Shown here one piece after another: positions 8,908 through 17,902 of a stretch of 64,000 nt of DNA. The notes below the pieces were generated by a model. It was not told where the DNA came from and ran no database searches. It was given only the letters and a program-made list of their open reading frames with translations. The number at the start of each line of letters is the position of its first letter. Position 1 is the stretch's first letter. The DNA lies in the NCBI GenBank assembly GCA_002314445.1, contig DCFX01000063.1, forward strand, positions 1 to 64,000, read 5' to 3'. The position numbers and the translations under genes were made by a program. This stretch comes from Treponema sp. UBA1793. GTDB taxonomy: Bacteria > Spirochaetota > Spirochaetia > Treponematales > Treponemataceae.

Positions 8908-10319
8908 GCGGACAGATGTACGATGCAGTTATAATCGGCGGCGGCCCGGCAGGTCTTGCGGCTGCCGTCTCTGCATATGACTGTGGCGCCCGTAAAATAG
9001 TGATTCTTGAACGCGATTCCCGTCTCGGCGGTATTCTGCTTCAATGCATTCACAACGGATTCGGCCTTCACTATTTCGGCGAAGAGCTTACGGGGCCTGA
9101 ATATGCAGGGCGTTTTGTAAAGCAGGTTCTGGAACGCAGCATTGATTACAAAGTAAATACGATGGTCGTTTCTATCGATAAAGCCGAAGATTGTGAAGCC
9201 TCCGGAATAACGCCTTCAAATCCGGCCGATTCTCATCCTGCAGGGCACGTTGTTACAGCGATGAATTCCACCGACGGCCTTATGTTTCTTCATACTTGTT
9301 CCGTTATTCTTGCCACCGGCTGCCGTGAAAGGACGCGCGGTGCGCTTGTTATTCCGGGTACGCGTCCTGCGGGAATTTTTACCGCAGGTTCGGCACAGCG
9401 GTTCGTCAATATCGACGGGTATCTTCCCGGCAAAAAAGTTGTCATTCTCGGCTCTGGCGATATCGGCCTTATAATGGCACGCCGTCTTACGCTTGAAGGA
9501 TGCGATGTAAAGCTGGTATGCGAAGTCATGCCGTATTCCGCCGGATTGAACCGGAATATGACTCAGTGTCTTGAGAATTTCCGTATTCCGCTCAGGCTGA
9601 GTACGACTGTAACGGAAATCAGAGGGCGGGAGAGGGTCGAAGGTGTGACTATTGCAAAAGTCGATGCAGGACGCAGGCCCATCCCCGGAACGGAGGAATA
9701 TATAGAATGCGATACGCTGCTTCTTTCCGTGGGCCTTATCCCCGAAAATGAAATCAGCACCGGAGCCGGTGTCCGTATGGATCCCGTGACAAAAGGGCCG
9801 TCCGTAAATCAGCTTATGGAAACGTCTGTGCCGGGTATATTCGCATGCGGCAATACGGTCCATGTGCATGATCTTGTCGACTATGTCACAACGGAAAGTA
9901 TTCTTGCGGGCAAAAGCGCTGCCAAATATGCGCTGGACGCAGAAAAAAGATTTCCATCCCGGGTTTCAGGCGCGGCTTCCGGTACATTGCACAGCATACC
10001 GATACGGCCCGGCAACCGCGTCCGCTATACAGTACCGCAGCAGATTGACACAGATGATACATTCGAAACAGTCACAGAGCAGGGGAATGCCGGAAAAGCG
10101 GGGGATGTACCGAAAGTTCAGATTATGTTCCGTAGTACGGATGTATACCGTAACATTACGATTTCCGTGTACAGCGGAAGCAGCAGGCTGTATTCAAGGA
10201 AAGTGCGTATTGTGCGTCCCGGCGAGATGCAGACGGCGGATATCCCGTTATCTACACTCCTGGATGTAACGACACCACTTACCGTTTCAATTGAGACACC
10301 GGAGGACACGATAGATTAG
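8904..10319 (+). CDS. NAD(P)/FAD-dependent oxidoreductase, partner of the GlpA-like enzyme
   Basis: A 471-residue pyridine-nucleotide-disulphide-type oxidoreductase with FAD loop VIIGGGPAGLAAAVSA (about 8-23), a second Rossmann loop VVILGSGDIGLIMARR (about 188-203) and a C-terminal FAD motif GIFACGNT. About 110 further residues form a beta-rich tail ending in a low-helix segment. The redox-active CxxC pair of thioredoxin-reductase-like relatives is not seen at the usual place. Overlap with the GlpA gene and proximity to DUF1667 suggest a three-protein complex that passes electrons to NAD(P). Which nucleotide is used is not visible. Confidence 0.8.
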   Translation: MSGQMYDAVIIGGGPAGLAAAVSAYDCGARKIVILERDSRLGGILLQCIHNGFGLHYFGEELTGPEYAGRFVKQVLERSIDYKVNTMVVSIDKAEDCEASGITPSNPADSHPAGHVVTAMNSTDGLMFLHTCSVILATGCRERTRGALVIPGTRPAGIFTAGSAQRFVNIDGYLPGKKVVILGSGDIGLIMARRLTLEGCDVKLVCEVMPYSAGLNRNMTQCLENFRIPLRLSTTVTEIRGRERVEGVTIAKVDAGRRPIPGTEEYIECDTLLLSVGLIPENEISTGAGVRMDPVTKGPSVNQLMETSVPGIFACGNTVHVHDLVDYVTTESILAGKSAAKYALDAEKRFPSRVSGAASGTLHSIPIRPGNRVRYTVPQQIDTDDTFETVTEQGNAGKAGDVPKVQIMFRSTDVYRNITISVYSGSSRLYSRKVRIVRPGEMQTADIPLSTLLDVTTPLTVSIETPEDTID

Positions 10320-10320
10320 T

Positions 10321-10722
10321 ATGGAAACCAGCGAAAAAAAAACAATGACATGCATCATTTGTCCTATGGGCTGTCAGCTTGAAGTAACGAAAATTTCAGA
10401 GGCTGACGGAAAGTCTGTGTATTCAGTGACCGGAAACTCATGTACCCGAGGAGAATCGTATGCACAGAAGGAACTGACAAATCCGACGAGGACGCTTACC
10501 TGTACCGTTGCCGTAAACGGCGGAGTACGCCGGCTTGTACCTGCAAAATCAAAGACTGAGGTTCCCCGTGATATGCAGCTTGAATGCATGCAGGTAATCC
10601 GCAGGCTTTCCGTGCATGCACCAGTCCATGAAGGCGATATCCTTGTCGAGGACATTCTCAACACGGGTGCCGATATAATTGCTTGTGACGATGTGGAGGA
10701 ACGGAAAAGCTTTCCCGGATAA
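10321..10722 (+). CDS. DUF1667 cysteine-rich protein
   Basis: A 133-residue small protein beginning CIICPMGCQLEV, with a fourth cysteine at CTRGESYAQKE; this is the DUF1667 family pattern, whose four cysteines could hold a metal or iron-sulphur centre. It starts one base after the stop of the oxidoreductase without its own ribosome site, so it is translationally coupled. DUF1667 genes are commonly found beside GlpA-like/oxidoreductase pairs, and I infer an electron-transfer subunit or assembly role. It is the last gene of the glycerol operon. Confidence 0.8.
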   Translation: METSEKKTMTCIICPMGCQLEVTKISEADGKSVYSVTGNSCTRGESYAQKELTNPTRTLTCTVAVNGGVRRLVPAKSKTEVPRDMQLECMQVIRRLSVHAPVHEGDILVEDILNTGADIIACDDVEERKSFPG

Positions 10723-10771
10723 AATTACCGATTCTGCCTCAAACTGCGGAATCGTAAAATCCCTCACAGAT

Positions 10772-10809
10772 AAAAAAAACGCTGACTGTTTTCAGTCAGC
10801 GTTTTTTTT
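10772..10809. terminator. Bidirectional intrinsic terminator
   Basis: CGCTGACTG (10780-10788), loop TTTT, CAGTCAGCG (10793-10801), flanked by an A-run and a T-run, lies between the convergent glycerol operon and pheS. Confidence 0.9.
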
Positions 10810-10813
10810 ATCT

Positions 10814-12370
10814 CTAGAACTTTGCCTTGCGCAGCCGTACCTGCTCAATATCTTCGCAGAACAATTCGCGCAGATCGTTCAAACCGAGAGCCATAAGCGC
10901 CATGCGGTCAATACCTATACCCCATGCAAGAACGGGAACGTCAATGCCCATAGCTTTTGTAACTTCAGGTCTGAAAATACCGGAGCCGCCCAGTTCAAAC
11001 CAGCCGAGAACGGGGTGTTTTATGTGCACTTCGATTGAAGGCTCTGTGAACGGAAAATAACCCGGCACATATTTGACTTCCGTCGCGCCTGCAATTTCAG
11101 TTGCAAACATTTTAAGGAAGCCGAGCAGTGTTTTAAGATTTACGTCCTTTCCGAGCACGATTCCTTCTGTCTGGTAGAAATCGCTCAAGTGGGTGGCGTC
11201 TACTTTATCATAGCGGAAACACCGCACAATACCGAAATATTTTCCCGGGATTTCAGCTTTGTGCAGCTGGTGTGCGGAAAGAACAGTTCCCTGACTGCGG
11301 AGAATCAGGCGGCGCGTAAATTCCGTGTCGAATTTATAATTCCAGCCGCGGCTTCCAGAATCGCCGCCGTTTTCGTGTATACAGCGCACGTTTGAAAGGT
11401 ACGGTTCTTCTATCATTTTCGCATGAGTCGGATTCTTGAGCCGGTAAACGTCGTGGATATCGCGCGCTGCATGGAACTGAGGCATGAAAAGTGCGTCTCC
11501 GTTCCAGAATTCAGTCTCTACGAGCGGACCGTCGAATTCCTGGAAACCGAGTGAACTCAGCTTATCCTTGACTGACTCAAGGAACTGTACATACGGATTC
11601 GTGCGTCCCGGAATGATACGTGCAGGCGGAACTGCAATATTATATCCCCTGAACGTACCATTTTTCCAGTCGCCGGAAGAGAGCATCTGCGGAGTAACTT
11701 CTCCAAGCTCGTTTCCTGTAACTCCCGCTTCTTTGAGAGCGGCTACAACTTTGCTGTATTCTTCCGTAAGCTGATAGGTGACTGTTTCGCGTTCAATGAC
11801 TTTAAAAGGGCTGGCCGCTGCGCCGCGTTTTTTTGCAAGTCCTGCAATTGCTTCCTGTTCTTCTGCCGAAAGAGCATCTTTATCAAGCTGGCCGCTTTCT
11901 GCCGTACTTGCTTTTTTGAGAAGTCCGGAAATAATACTGATGCGGGAAGGAAGCTGTTTTCCTGTCGATTCAGCCTCTTTTTCCGCATTCATTTTAAGAA
12001 CGCCGTCTTTTACAAGTTGTCCGAATGCACTTCCGATATCCTTGTTTTCAATTTTAAGTGCCGATGCAATCTGCGGCAGAGTCTGTGCACCTTTTTCTTT
12101 TACGAAATTTACAAAGCGCTCTTCAATCGTGCCGGCCTTTGCAAGTGCACGTCCGAAATCCGTAATTTCGTAATATGTATGGGGAGTACGGTTTGTCTCT
12201 TTGACAAGTTCCTTGCCGGCAAGCCATGAAAACGCCTGGTTTGCATGACCTTCCTTGTAATCAAGATCCTTCTGGAGTCTTTCTGAGGTTAAATCGTCTT
12301 TCTGCGTATACTTGAGCAGCACCTTTATTTCAAGGGGATGCAGGTTTTTGATAATGTTTGAAATGTCCAT
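10814..12370 (-). CDS. pheS: Phenylalanine-tRNA ligase alpha subunit, archaeal/eukaryotic type
   Basis: A 518-residue alpha chain that charges tRNA(Phe) with phenylalanine. The first ~190 residues are winged-helix repeats (start MDISNIIKNLHPLEIKVL); the catalytic class II core occupies about 230-515 with GPLVETEFWNGDALF, HTHAMI-type and GIDRMALMALG motif-3 sequence. It is clearly longer than the usual ~340-residue bacterial PheS and matches the archaeal/eukaryotic form, known in spirochaetes. pheT is not adjacent and not in the window. It is the last gene of a long minus-strand run. Confidence 0.93.
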   Translation of the reverse strand: MDISNIIKNLHPLEIKVLLKYTQKDDLTSERLQKDLDYKEGHANQAFSWLAGKELVKETNRTPHTYYEITDFGRALAKAGTIEERFVNFVKEKGAQTLPQIASALKIENKDIGSAFGQLVKDGVLKMNAEKEAESTGKQLPSRISIISGLLKKASTAESGQLDKDALSAEEQEAIAGLAKKRGAAASPFKVIERETVTYQLTEEYSKVVAALKEAGVTGNELGEVTPQMLSSGDWKNGTFRGYNIAVPPARIIPGRTNPYVQFLESVKDKLSSLGFQEFDGPLVETEFWNGDALFMPQFHAARDIHDVYRLKNPTHAKMIEEPYLSNVRCIHENGGDSGSRGWNYKFDTEFTRRLILRSQGTVLSAHQLHKAEIPGKYFGIVRCFRYDKVDATHLSDFYQTEGIVLGKDVNLKTLLGFLKMFATEIAGATEVKYVPGYFPFTEPSIEVHIKHPVLGWFELGGSGIFRPEVTKAMGIDVPVLAWGIGIDRMALMALGLNDLRELFCEDIEQVRLRKAKF

Positions 12371-12387
12371 TTATACCAAGTCCAAGG

Positions 12388-12852
12388 TTAGCGTGTGAAT
12401 TTTATATATGACATATACTGAGCCATGCTGTAACCGCGTTCGTTCTTGAAATATTTTTCCCTGTCTCGGGCCAGATATGTATAATGATAATACTGGTTGT
12501 CTTTCATGAAGTCTTCAACACATGCCATTATTGTATTCATCGCTTCACCTTTGTCGTAGGTGACATACATACACGTGTAGTATATACGGGCTTCATCATA
12601 CATCGGCGTATATTCTATTTTTACGCTTGCGGTTTTATCCGTTGTATGCTGATTTTCCGGTACGATGACACGCATCGTTTTTTCGTCATACCCTTTGTTG
12701 TTGTAAGATTCTTCAGGAGTCGACGGTACTGATTTATCTGTGGAAGGTGCCGAATTTGAAGGTGCTGCATTGCTGGCAGCAGCGGCATCCTGAGCGAAAA
12801 TCGTGCCGGCTGCAAAAACCAGGCAGGTTAATATAGTAATAATCTTTTTCAT
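12388..12852 (-). CDS. Small secreted protein of unknown function
   Basis: A 154-residue protein with a clear signal peptide (MKKIITILTCLVFAAGTIFA, cleavage after AxA-like TIFA), then an Ala/Ser/Pro-rich stretch (about 22-50) and a compact domain ending YMSYIKFTR. It is predicted periplasmic. GGAGG lies before the ATG. No domain is recognised. It sits 17 bases upstream of pheS and 16 bases after another secreted protein. Confidence 0.7.
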   Translation of the reverse strand: MKKIITILTCLVFAAGTIFAQDAAAASNAAPSNSAPSTDKSVPSTPEESYNNKGYDEKTMRVIVPENQHTTDKTASVKIEYTPMYDEARIYYTCMYVTYDKGEAMNTIMACVEDFMKDNQYYHYTYLARDREKYFKNERGYSMAQYMSYIKFTR

Positions 12853-12868
12853 AAGTCCTCCAAAATCC

Positions 12869-13561
12869 CTAATACTGGGTATACGATATTATTCTATCAG
12901 TTTCCAGAAAAAAATCAAGTTGAACAACGTATCTGCCTGAATTAATACCGATAAAAGGCTCTTTTCGAATAAGAACTTTGCCGGTAATCTCTTTAGGCTT
13001 GTTTTTAATTGTCCCGCGGAAATAGCTGCGGACTGCATCTTTTACAGCATCTTTTACAGCTGTTGTTATGCCGTCAAATCCATCAGCAATTTTACCATCT
13101 CCTTTTCCGCTGATTGTCGGGTGATTGATTGACGCCCAGAGATCGTAATCCCTCAGCATCTGCGGCGTCCGGGTAAATTCAACCCAGCAGGTTATTTTTC
13201 CGTCACAGATCCACGGGTTTGAGTAGGAAATGTTTTCTTCCCCGCTTCCCAGCGGCAGAACATCCGAAAAATCAAAATATTCTTCGACTCCCCGCAATTT
13301 ATCGGAAGGTGTATAGCTGAAATTCCAGCCGTGCACCATTCCGTTTATAAGGAAAGGTGCCAGTGTTTTTATCCGTTTTACAGGATAATCATAAACACCC
13401 GCAGTTGTATCCTGCGCTTCTGCGAGTCCGGGGTACGCATCGGTTTCCGCCCATAACGGTATGCGTATATGCTCAATGATTGAAGGTGTCTGAGCTGTTG
13501 CAATACCTGGTGCAGCAGTAAGAAACAGAAATAATATCAGTTTTTCCAGGCATCTTTCCAT
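12869..13561 (-). CDS. Secreted protein of unknown function
   Basis: A 230-residue protein with an N-terminal hydrophobic signal (LILFLFLTAAPGIATAQ). The mature part is mixed alpha/beta with several Trp residues and no motif I recognise. Its start overlaps the 3' end of the rhomboid gene by 25 bases, so it is probably translated by coupling. The order rhomboid, then two small secreted proteins could mean the latter are periplasmic factors or substrates, but this is only context. Confidence 0.65.
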   Translation of the reverse strand: MERCLEKLILFLFLTAAPGIATAQTPSIIEHIRIPLWAETDAYPGLAEAQDTTAGVYDYPVKRIKTLAPFLINGMVHGWNFSYTPSDKLRGVEEYFDFSDVLPLGSGEENISYSNPWICDGKITCWVEFTRTPQMLRDYDLWASINHPTISGKGDGKIADGFDGITTAVKDAVKDAVRSYFRGTIKNKPKEITGKVLIRKEPFIGINSGRYVVQLDFFLETDRIISYTQY

Positions 13562-14181
13562 ACGCGAACCGGGTTTACTCCTATCCGTATCATAAAATAT
13601 GCATATGCCACAGCAAGACCGAACAGGTGCGTCATATGCGCGACGCCTCCATTAAATCCTGAAAACTGACTTACCAGTTCTATTGCTGCATATATAACGA
13701 CGAGCAGCGGCGACGGTACTGGCAGTATACCCCAGATGTAGATTTTTGACCGGGGATATACGACGGCGAATGCAAAGAGAACGGCATACACCGCACCGCT
13801 GGCTCCAATGAGCGAAACATTATAATACCCTGTGAGCATAAACACTGCAAGTGAAAGCGCTCCGCTTACCGTACCGCATAAAAGGTAGAGCAGGGCAAAT
13901 TCCTTTGAACCGATTGCCCGTTCAACTGCAAGTCCGAATACAAGAAGCCCGAACATGTTGAAAAAAATATGTTCCAGACCTCCGTGTACGAACATATACG
14001 TGAATACCTGCCAGTACATTTTTAAGGTAAAAAAGGCAGGCGGATAAAGACCAAGTATGATTTTCCACTTAGGAGATACAGATGTAATGATAAAAACAAC
14101 GACATTAGCTGCAATAAGGTACAGGGTAATATGTGCGTTTGTATATTTGAACGGCTTTCGTATACTGTTTTTGAAATTCAT
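13537..14181 (-). CDS. Rhomboid-family intramembrane serine protease
   Basis: A 214-residue, six-helix membrane protein of the rhomboid family, which cleaves transmembrane substrates. It has the catalytic serine in GASGAVY (Ser128), the catalytic histidine in HMTHLFGLA (His185) and the HxxxxHxxxN motif HGGLEHIFFNM (His66, His71, Asn75). All key residues are intact, so it should be active. The gene overlaps the upstream diguanylate cyclase by 4 bases and the downstream secreted-protein gene by 25 bases. Confidence 0.9.
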   Translation of the reverse strand: MNFKNSIRKPFKYTNAHITLYLIAANVVVFIITSVSPKWKIILGLYPPAFFTLKMYWQVFTYMFVHGGLEHIFFNMFGLLVFGLAVERAIGSKEFALLYLLCGTVSGALSLAVFMLTGYYNVSLIGASGAVYAVLFAFAVVYPRSKIYIWGILPVPSPLLVVIYAAIELVSQFSGFNGGVAHMTHLFGLAVAYAYFMIRIGVNPVRVWKDAWKN

Positions 14182-15296
14182 CTATACTCTTCGCAGGTAT
14201 CTTTTAACAGGCAGGGATCTGCATACGTGATTCTGTTCCGCCCGTTGTTTTTTGACATGTACAATCCCTGATCTGCCTGGTTTACAAGCTGCTTAGGCAT
14301 AATCACCGGATTTTTTTCCCTGTCGAATACAGCCACACCACCGGAAATTGTGACATGGAGATGCTGGTTGTTAAACTGAAAGTCAAAGTCGTGAATTGTA
14401 GAACGGATCCGTTCCGCCACGCAGCACGCCTGTTCTTTCTGCGTATTGTCCAGCAGTACGGTAAATTCTTCTCCCCCGTACCTGCTTGCAAGGTCTTCTT
14501 CCCGAAGGCCTGCTTTTATCAGGGATGCAACCTGTATAAGGACATAATCGCCGCATTCATGCCCGTATGTGTCGTTGAATTTTTTGAAAAGGTCAATGTC
14601 GAACATAAGGACGGCAAGCGGTGTTTTCTGCACGAATGCGGCATCAAGTTTGTCGCCGAGTACATTGAAAAAGTAGTATTTAAGCTTAAGCTTCGTCATC
14701 ATGTCTGTCGAAGAACTTTCGACGAGAGCCGCATTGTTGATTGCAAGCGAAGCAAGCGTCGCAATGGACATAATCTGCTCTTTTTCATATTCCGTATAAT
14801 CTGCAATACCGTCGAACACAATCCTTTCACCGAGGAATAGGATACCGTTCATATTGTTTTTCTGAATAAGAGGGACAAGCAGAGTCGGATGAAGCGATTC
14901 AATCATGCTCAGATCCGTATTTTCCGGCACCTGCCGTTTCATGTAATCGAGCGATATTGCACGTTTTTCGCTGTACAGCTGTTCAATAATCGGATGATCC
15001 CCGGGAATTTCATACTTGAGCCCCGGATCAATGTTTATGTCACTGTGATTTGTTTCGAGTATAAACTCATCGGAATCCATGTTGTCACGTACGAAAATTC
15101 CGGCACCAAGCACGTGCATTTGAGCCATACAGATATAGACGATTGATTCAAGTAGTTTCGAAAATTCAAGCGTTGAACTGAATGAGCGGGATATATCAAG
15201 CAGCTGTTCAAGATCATAGATTTTTTTCTCATACTGAGCTGTGAGTTCCAGAACTTCTGGGTCGGTTGGAATATTTCTTCCCTTTTTGTTACTCAT
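14178..15296 (-). CDS. Diguanylate cyclase with GAF sensor (active GGEEF)
   Basis: A 372-residue soluble protein: short N-terminal helix, GAF-like sensor at about 30-190, GGDEF domain at about 200-355. The active-site loop is RYGGEEF, and five residues before it lies REED, a canonical RxxD inhibitory site, so c-di-GMP synthesis with product feedback is expected. DMMTKLKLK is the usual domain start. The gene overlaps both neighbours by 4 bases. The PilZ protein encoded at 38.7-39.6 kb is a possible receptor. Confidence 0.9.
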   Translation of the reverse strand: MSNKKGRNIPTDPEVLELTAQYEKKIYDLEQLLDISRSFSSTLEFSKLLESIVYICMAQMHVLGAGIFVRDNMDSDEFILETNHSDINIDPGLKYEIPGDHPIIEQLYSEKRAISLDYMKRQVPENTDLSMIESLHPTLLVPLIQKNNMNGILFLGERIVFDGIADYTEYEKEQIMSIATLASLAINNAALVESSSTDMMTKLKLKYYFFNVLGDKLDAAFVQKTPLAVLMFDIDLFKKFNDTYGHECGDYVLIQVASLIKAGLREEDLASRYGGEEFTVLLDNTQKEQACCVAERIRSTIHDFDFQFNNQHLHVTISGGVAVFDREKNPVIMPKQLVNQADQGLYMSKNNGRNRITYADPCLLKDTCEEYR

Positions 15297-16879
15297 GTTT
15301 TTATCTCTTTTATATTGATTATAGCATAATTTTTCATAATCTCAAAGAATATTTCCCAGTTTGGATACTGCTGCTCAAGCATATCCGTATTGTCCCTGTT
15401 GCGGGAAGACATCATAAGTACTTTCAGATTGGAAATTATCTCGCTTGTCGGTTTTTTTGCATCAGTAAGCAGCTCTCCGATTTCAATATACAATCTGTGC
15501 AGGCTGTTTGTTTCTTCCTGAATAAGCTTTTGTGCGCTGTTATTGGCTGTTCCGACCATGCTTTCCATCTTTGAATAAAAACCTGCGTCTTTATGGCTGT
15601 CCAGTATATAACCGTCAAGGACAGCAGCATCATTCGGTTTTCCGTGTCCGAACGAATCTTCAAAAGCCTGTAATTTTTCCCCGCATTCAAGCGCGGCATA
15701 GACAGTACCGGAAAATTCTGTTTTATAAGTGGGATTGTTGAAAAAACCTTCAATAACTATGTCGTTTATAAGCATCTTAACAGGCTCAGTCAGGTATGTC
15801 TGCAGAAATGTTTTCAGAATCTGAAGCGGGGTGATCCATGCGAATGCAAGCGCAGAATTCATCTGGAGCTTTGCATTCATGTCAGTGTCGTATCCGCTGA
15901 CAGAAGCAAGCGGCTCTCCGTTGAACAATTTCATAAGTTCGCTGCTGATTTTCTGATCTTTCAGTTCCGTCTTGATCCTCTGTTCGTCCGCGGCATACTG
16001 CTGCTGCAGTCGGGCTGCAAAGTTTTGTCTTGCAGATTCCCTGTATTCAGCCGTTTTGGGAGCATATGAAGCATCGCCCTTAAAGATACAAAGAAGTGTT
16101 CTCAGTTTTTCCGGCGTCAATATATGAGTAAGAACATAAGCTGTTTTTTTTATGTTTTCTATGTAGCCCGAATTCCGTTTTTCAGAAAGACTCCCTCTGT
16201 TTTTAAGCTGCGCAAGTGCTAAAACAGCATTTGCAACAGCCGTGTTCAGGGAAAGGCTTGCTGTCTGATAATATAAATCTTCAAGAGCATTTACAAGATT
16301 CGACAGAGGAACTTCCTGATAGGAAGGTTCATAAGAGGAATCAGCCGTGGAGAAATTTTTATCAAATGTCAAAAGAATGTTCAGAAAGCTGAATCTGCAG
16401 AAATCTGCAAGCTGATGAACCGTCGTAATGTCTCTGTCCATTTTCTTGAAAGAATCTTCATTCAGCGACTTTATCACTTTATCAAGTGTACGGTGTTGAA
16501 CTTCAAATATATGTTTTGCAGGCTGGCCGGCTGAGACTATTTCTGCTTTTCGGTTTGTGTAGGATAATGATTCCACTTCTTCCTGTTCTTCTACAGAGAA
16601 TCCGGTGAGTACAAGCTGCGCTTCAAAACGCTGCCGGCGTGGAATATCGGTACCATCTATTGTTTCAATGAATAAATCGCCGAGAGGTTTTGTGTTTACA
16701 TAAAGAACGCGTATTGCTTCTGCGAAATTCGGGAGGATGTTTCCGTTACGGTATAGGGCAGGCTGAAAGTCCCGGACAGTATTTTCCAGTTTTTTGAGCT
16801 GGATTCGTTTCTGCACTTCAGGAGATGATTTATTAAAGATTGATTCAAAAAAATCAGCTATAGCCTGAAAAAAGCTCAT
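15293..16879 (-). CDS. Large cytoplasmic protein of unknown function, spirochaete type
   Basis: A 528-residue, mostly helical protein without signal peptide or membrane segment. It resembles in length and style an uncharacterised family restricted to spirochaetes (possibly DUF5312), but I cannot confirm this. The start ATG at 16879 has no adjacent ribosome site; instead a -10 box ends 5 bases before it (see promoter). Its stop overlaps the diguanylate cyclase start, suggesting coupled translation and a possible functional link. Confidence 0.65.
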   Translation of the reverse strand: MSFFQAIADFFESIFNKSSPEVQKRIQLKKLENTVRDFQPALYRNGNILPNFAEAIRVLYVNTKPLGDLFIETIDGTDIPRRQRFEAQLVLTGFSVEEQEEVESLSYTNRKAEIVSAGQPAKHIFEVQHRTLDKVIKSLNEDSFKKMDRDITTVHQLADFCRFSFLNILLTFDKNFSTADSSYEPSYQEVPLSNLVNALEDLYYQTASLSLNTAVANAVLALAQLKNRGSLSEKRNSGYIENIKKTAYVLTHILTPEKLRTLLCIFKGDASYAPKTAEYRESARQNFAARLQQQYAADEQRIKTELKDQKISSELMKLFNGEPLASVSGYDTDMNAKLQMNSALAFAWITPLQILKTFLQTYLTEPVKMLINDIVIEGFFNNPTYKTEFSGTVYAALECGEKLQAFEDSFGHGKPNDAAVLDGYILDSHKDAGFYSKMESMVGTANNSAQKLIQEETNSLHRLYIEIGELLTDAKKPTSEIISNLKVLMMSSRNRDNTDMLEQQYPNWEIFFEIMKNYAIINIKEIKT

Positions 16880-16884
16880 ACGTT

Positions 16885-16913
16885 ATTGTAACTTTCACTC
16901 CTCATATATGCAA
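16885..16913 (-). promoter_or_regulatory. Promoter of the 16879 gene, predicted leaderless
   Basis: On the minus strand TTGCAT, 17 bases, TACAAT, then 5 bases to ATG. It lies inside the end of the dus gene and gives the downstream GGDEF/rhomboid/pheS genes a start point separate from tatD-dus. Confidence 0.6.
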
Positions 16914-17902
16914 GACGTACAGTCTTGTACTTGATCCAGTATTGTGTGATAATCAGCTTCCGTCGATGCATGTACGAGCTTAAGTCTTATTTCCGCACCA
17001 CCTTTTATCCCTTTTGTGTATGCACAGAAGCGCTTGCGCATATCCCTGCACGCATTTTCTTCACCGCATTCATGTATAAGGAGGGAAAGTTCCCGGAATC
17101 CGGTTCTGATTCTTTCTTCCGTGTTGACATCCGCGTATGTACCAGTTTCAAGCAGCTGTTTCGTTTCTGTAAAGATGAAGGGATTTCCCATAGCTCCCCG
17201 TGCAAACATAACGGCGCTGCATCCTGTCTGTTCCAGCATGGCCTTTGCGTCTTCGGGTTTGAATAAATCACCGGAACCGAAAACGGGAACGCGCCCGGCG
17301 GTAAAACCGACAAGTTCCCTAAGTAGTGTCCAGTCGGCTTTTCCTTCGTATCCCTGAGCCCGTGTGCGCGGATGGAGTGTTATGGCGGAAACTCCTGCCT
17401 TCAGCGCGGCATCAGCAGCTTCTTTCCATGTTATGGAATCCGAATCCCATCCGGAACGTATTTTTACGGTTACGGGTACTTTTCCGCCGACTGCATCTAC
17501 GACAGCCCCTGCAACGGCATTAAGTCTGTCCGGTTCCCGGGTAAGGGAGGAACCGGCCCCTGTTTTTATTATTTTAGGTACAGGACAGCCGCAGTTTATG
17601 TCGATGCACTCACATGGTGCTTTTTCAAGCACAATGCATGCCGCTTTTGCCATTGTTGCAGGATCTCCGCCGAAAATCTGGACAGCGTATGCTTTTTCGT
17701 TTTCAGCTCTTTTCATAAGCTGCAGTGTTTTGCTGTTATCGCGCACAAGAGCCTCTGCTGAAACCATTTCCGTGTAGGTAAATGCGGCACCGTGCTCTAT
17801 GCATACAGTCCGGAATGCGCTGTCGCTGTATCCTGCGACAGGTGCAAGAAAAACGTTTCCGGGCAGTTCGAGAGTTCCTATTTTTACTCCGTGGTACAGC
17901 AT
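16895..17902 (-). CDS. tRNA-dihydrouridine synthase
   Basis: A 335-residue FMN enzyme reducing uridines in tRNA D-loops. Typical features are LAPVAGYSDSAFR near the N-terminus, TEMVSAEAL, the active-site cysteine in DINCGCPVPKI, VTVKIRSGWD, ITLHPRTRAQGY and VFGSGDLF. The sequence is full length, DusB-like. It directly follows tatD (tatD stop TAG abuts the dus ATG), so both are cotranscribed. Confidence 0.93.
   Translation of the reverse strand: MLYHGVKIGTLELPGNVFLAPVAGYSDSAFRTVCIEHGAAFTYTEMVSAEALVRDNSKTLQLMKRAENEKAYAVQIFGGDPATMAKAACIVLEKAPCECIDINCGCPVPKIIKTGAGSSLTREPDRLNAVAGAVVDAVGGKVPVTVKIRSGWDSDSITWKEAADAALKAGVSAITLHPRTRAQGYEGKADWTLLRELVGFTAGRVPVFGSGDLFKPEDAKAMLEQTGCSAVMFARGAMGNPFIFTETKQLLETGTYADVNTEERIRTGFRELSLLIHECGEENACRDMRKRFCAYTKGIKGGAEIRLKLVHASTEADYHTILDQVQDCTSCIYEE

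Noticed and set aside
9216..9869. Antisense frame of 217 codons opposite the oxidoreductase
   Set aside because: The plus frame carries FAD and NAD motifs; the antisense product is His/Arg-rich without any recognisable domain.
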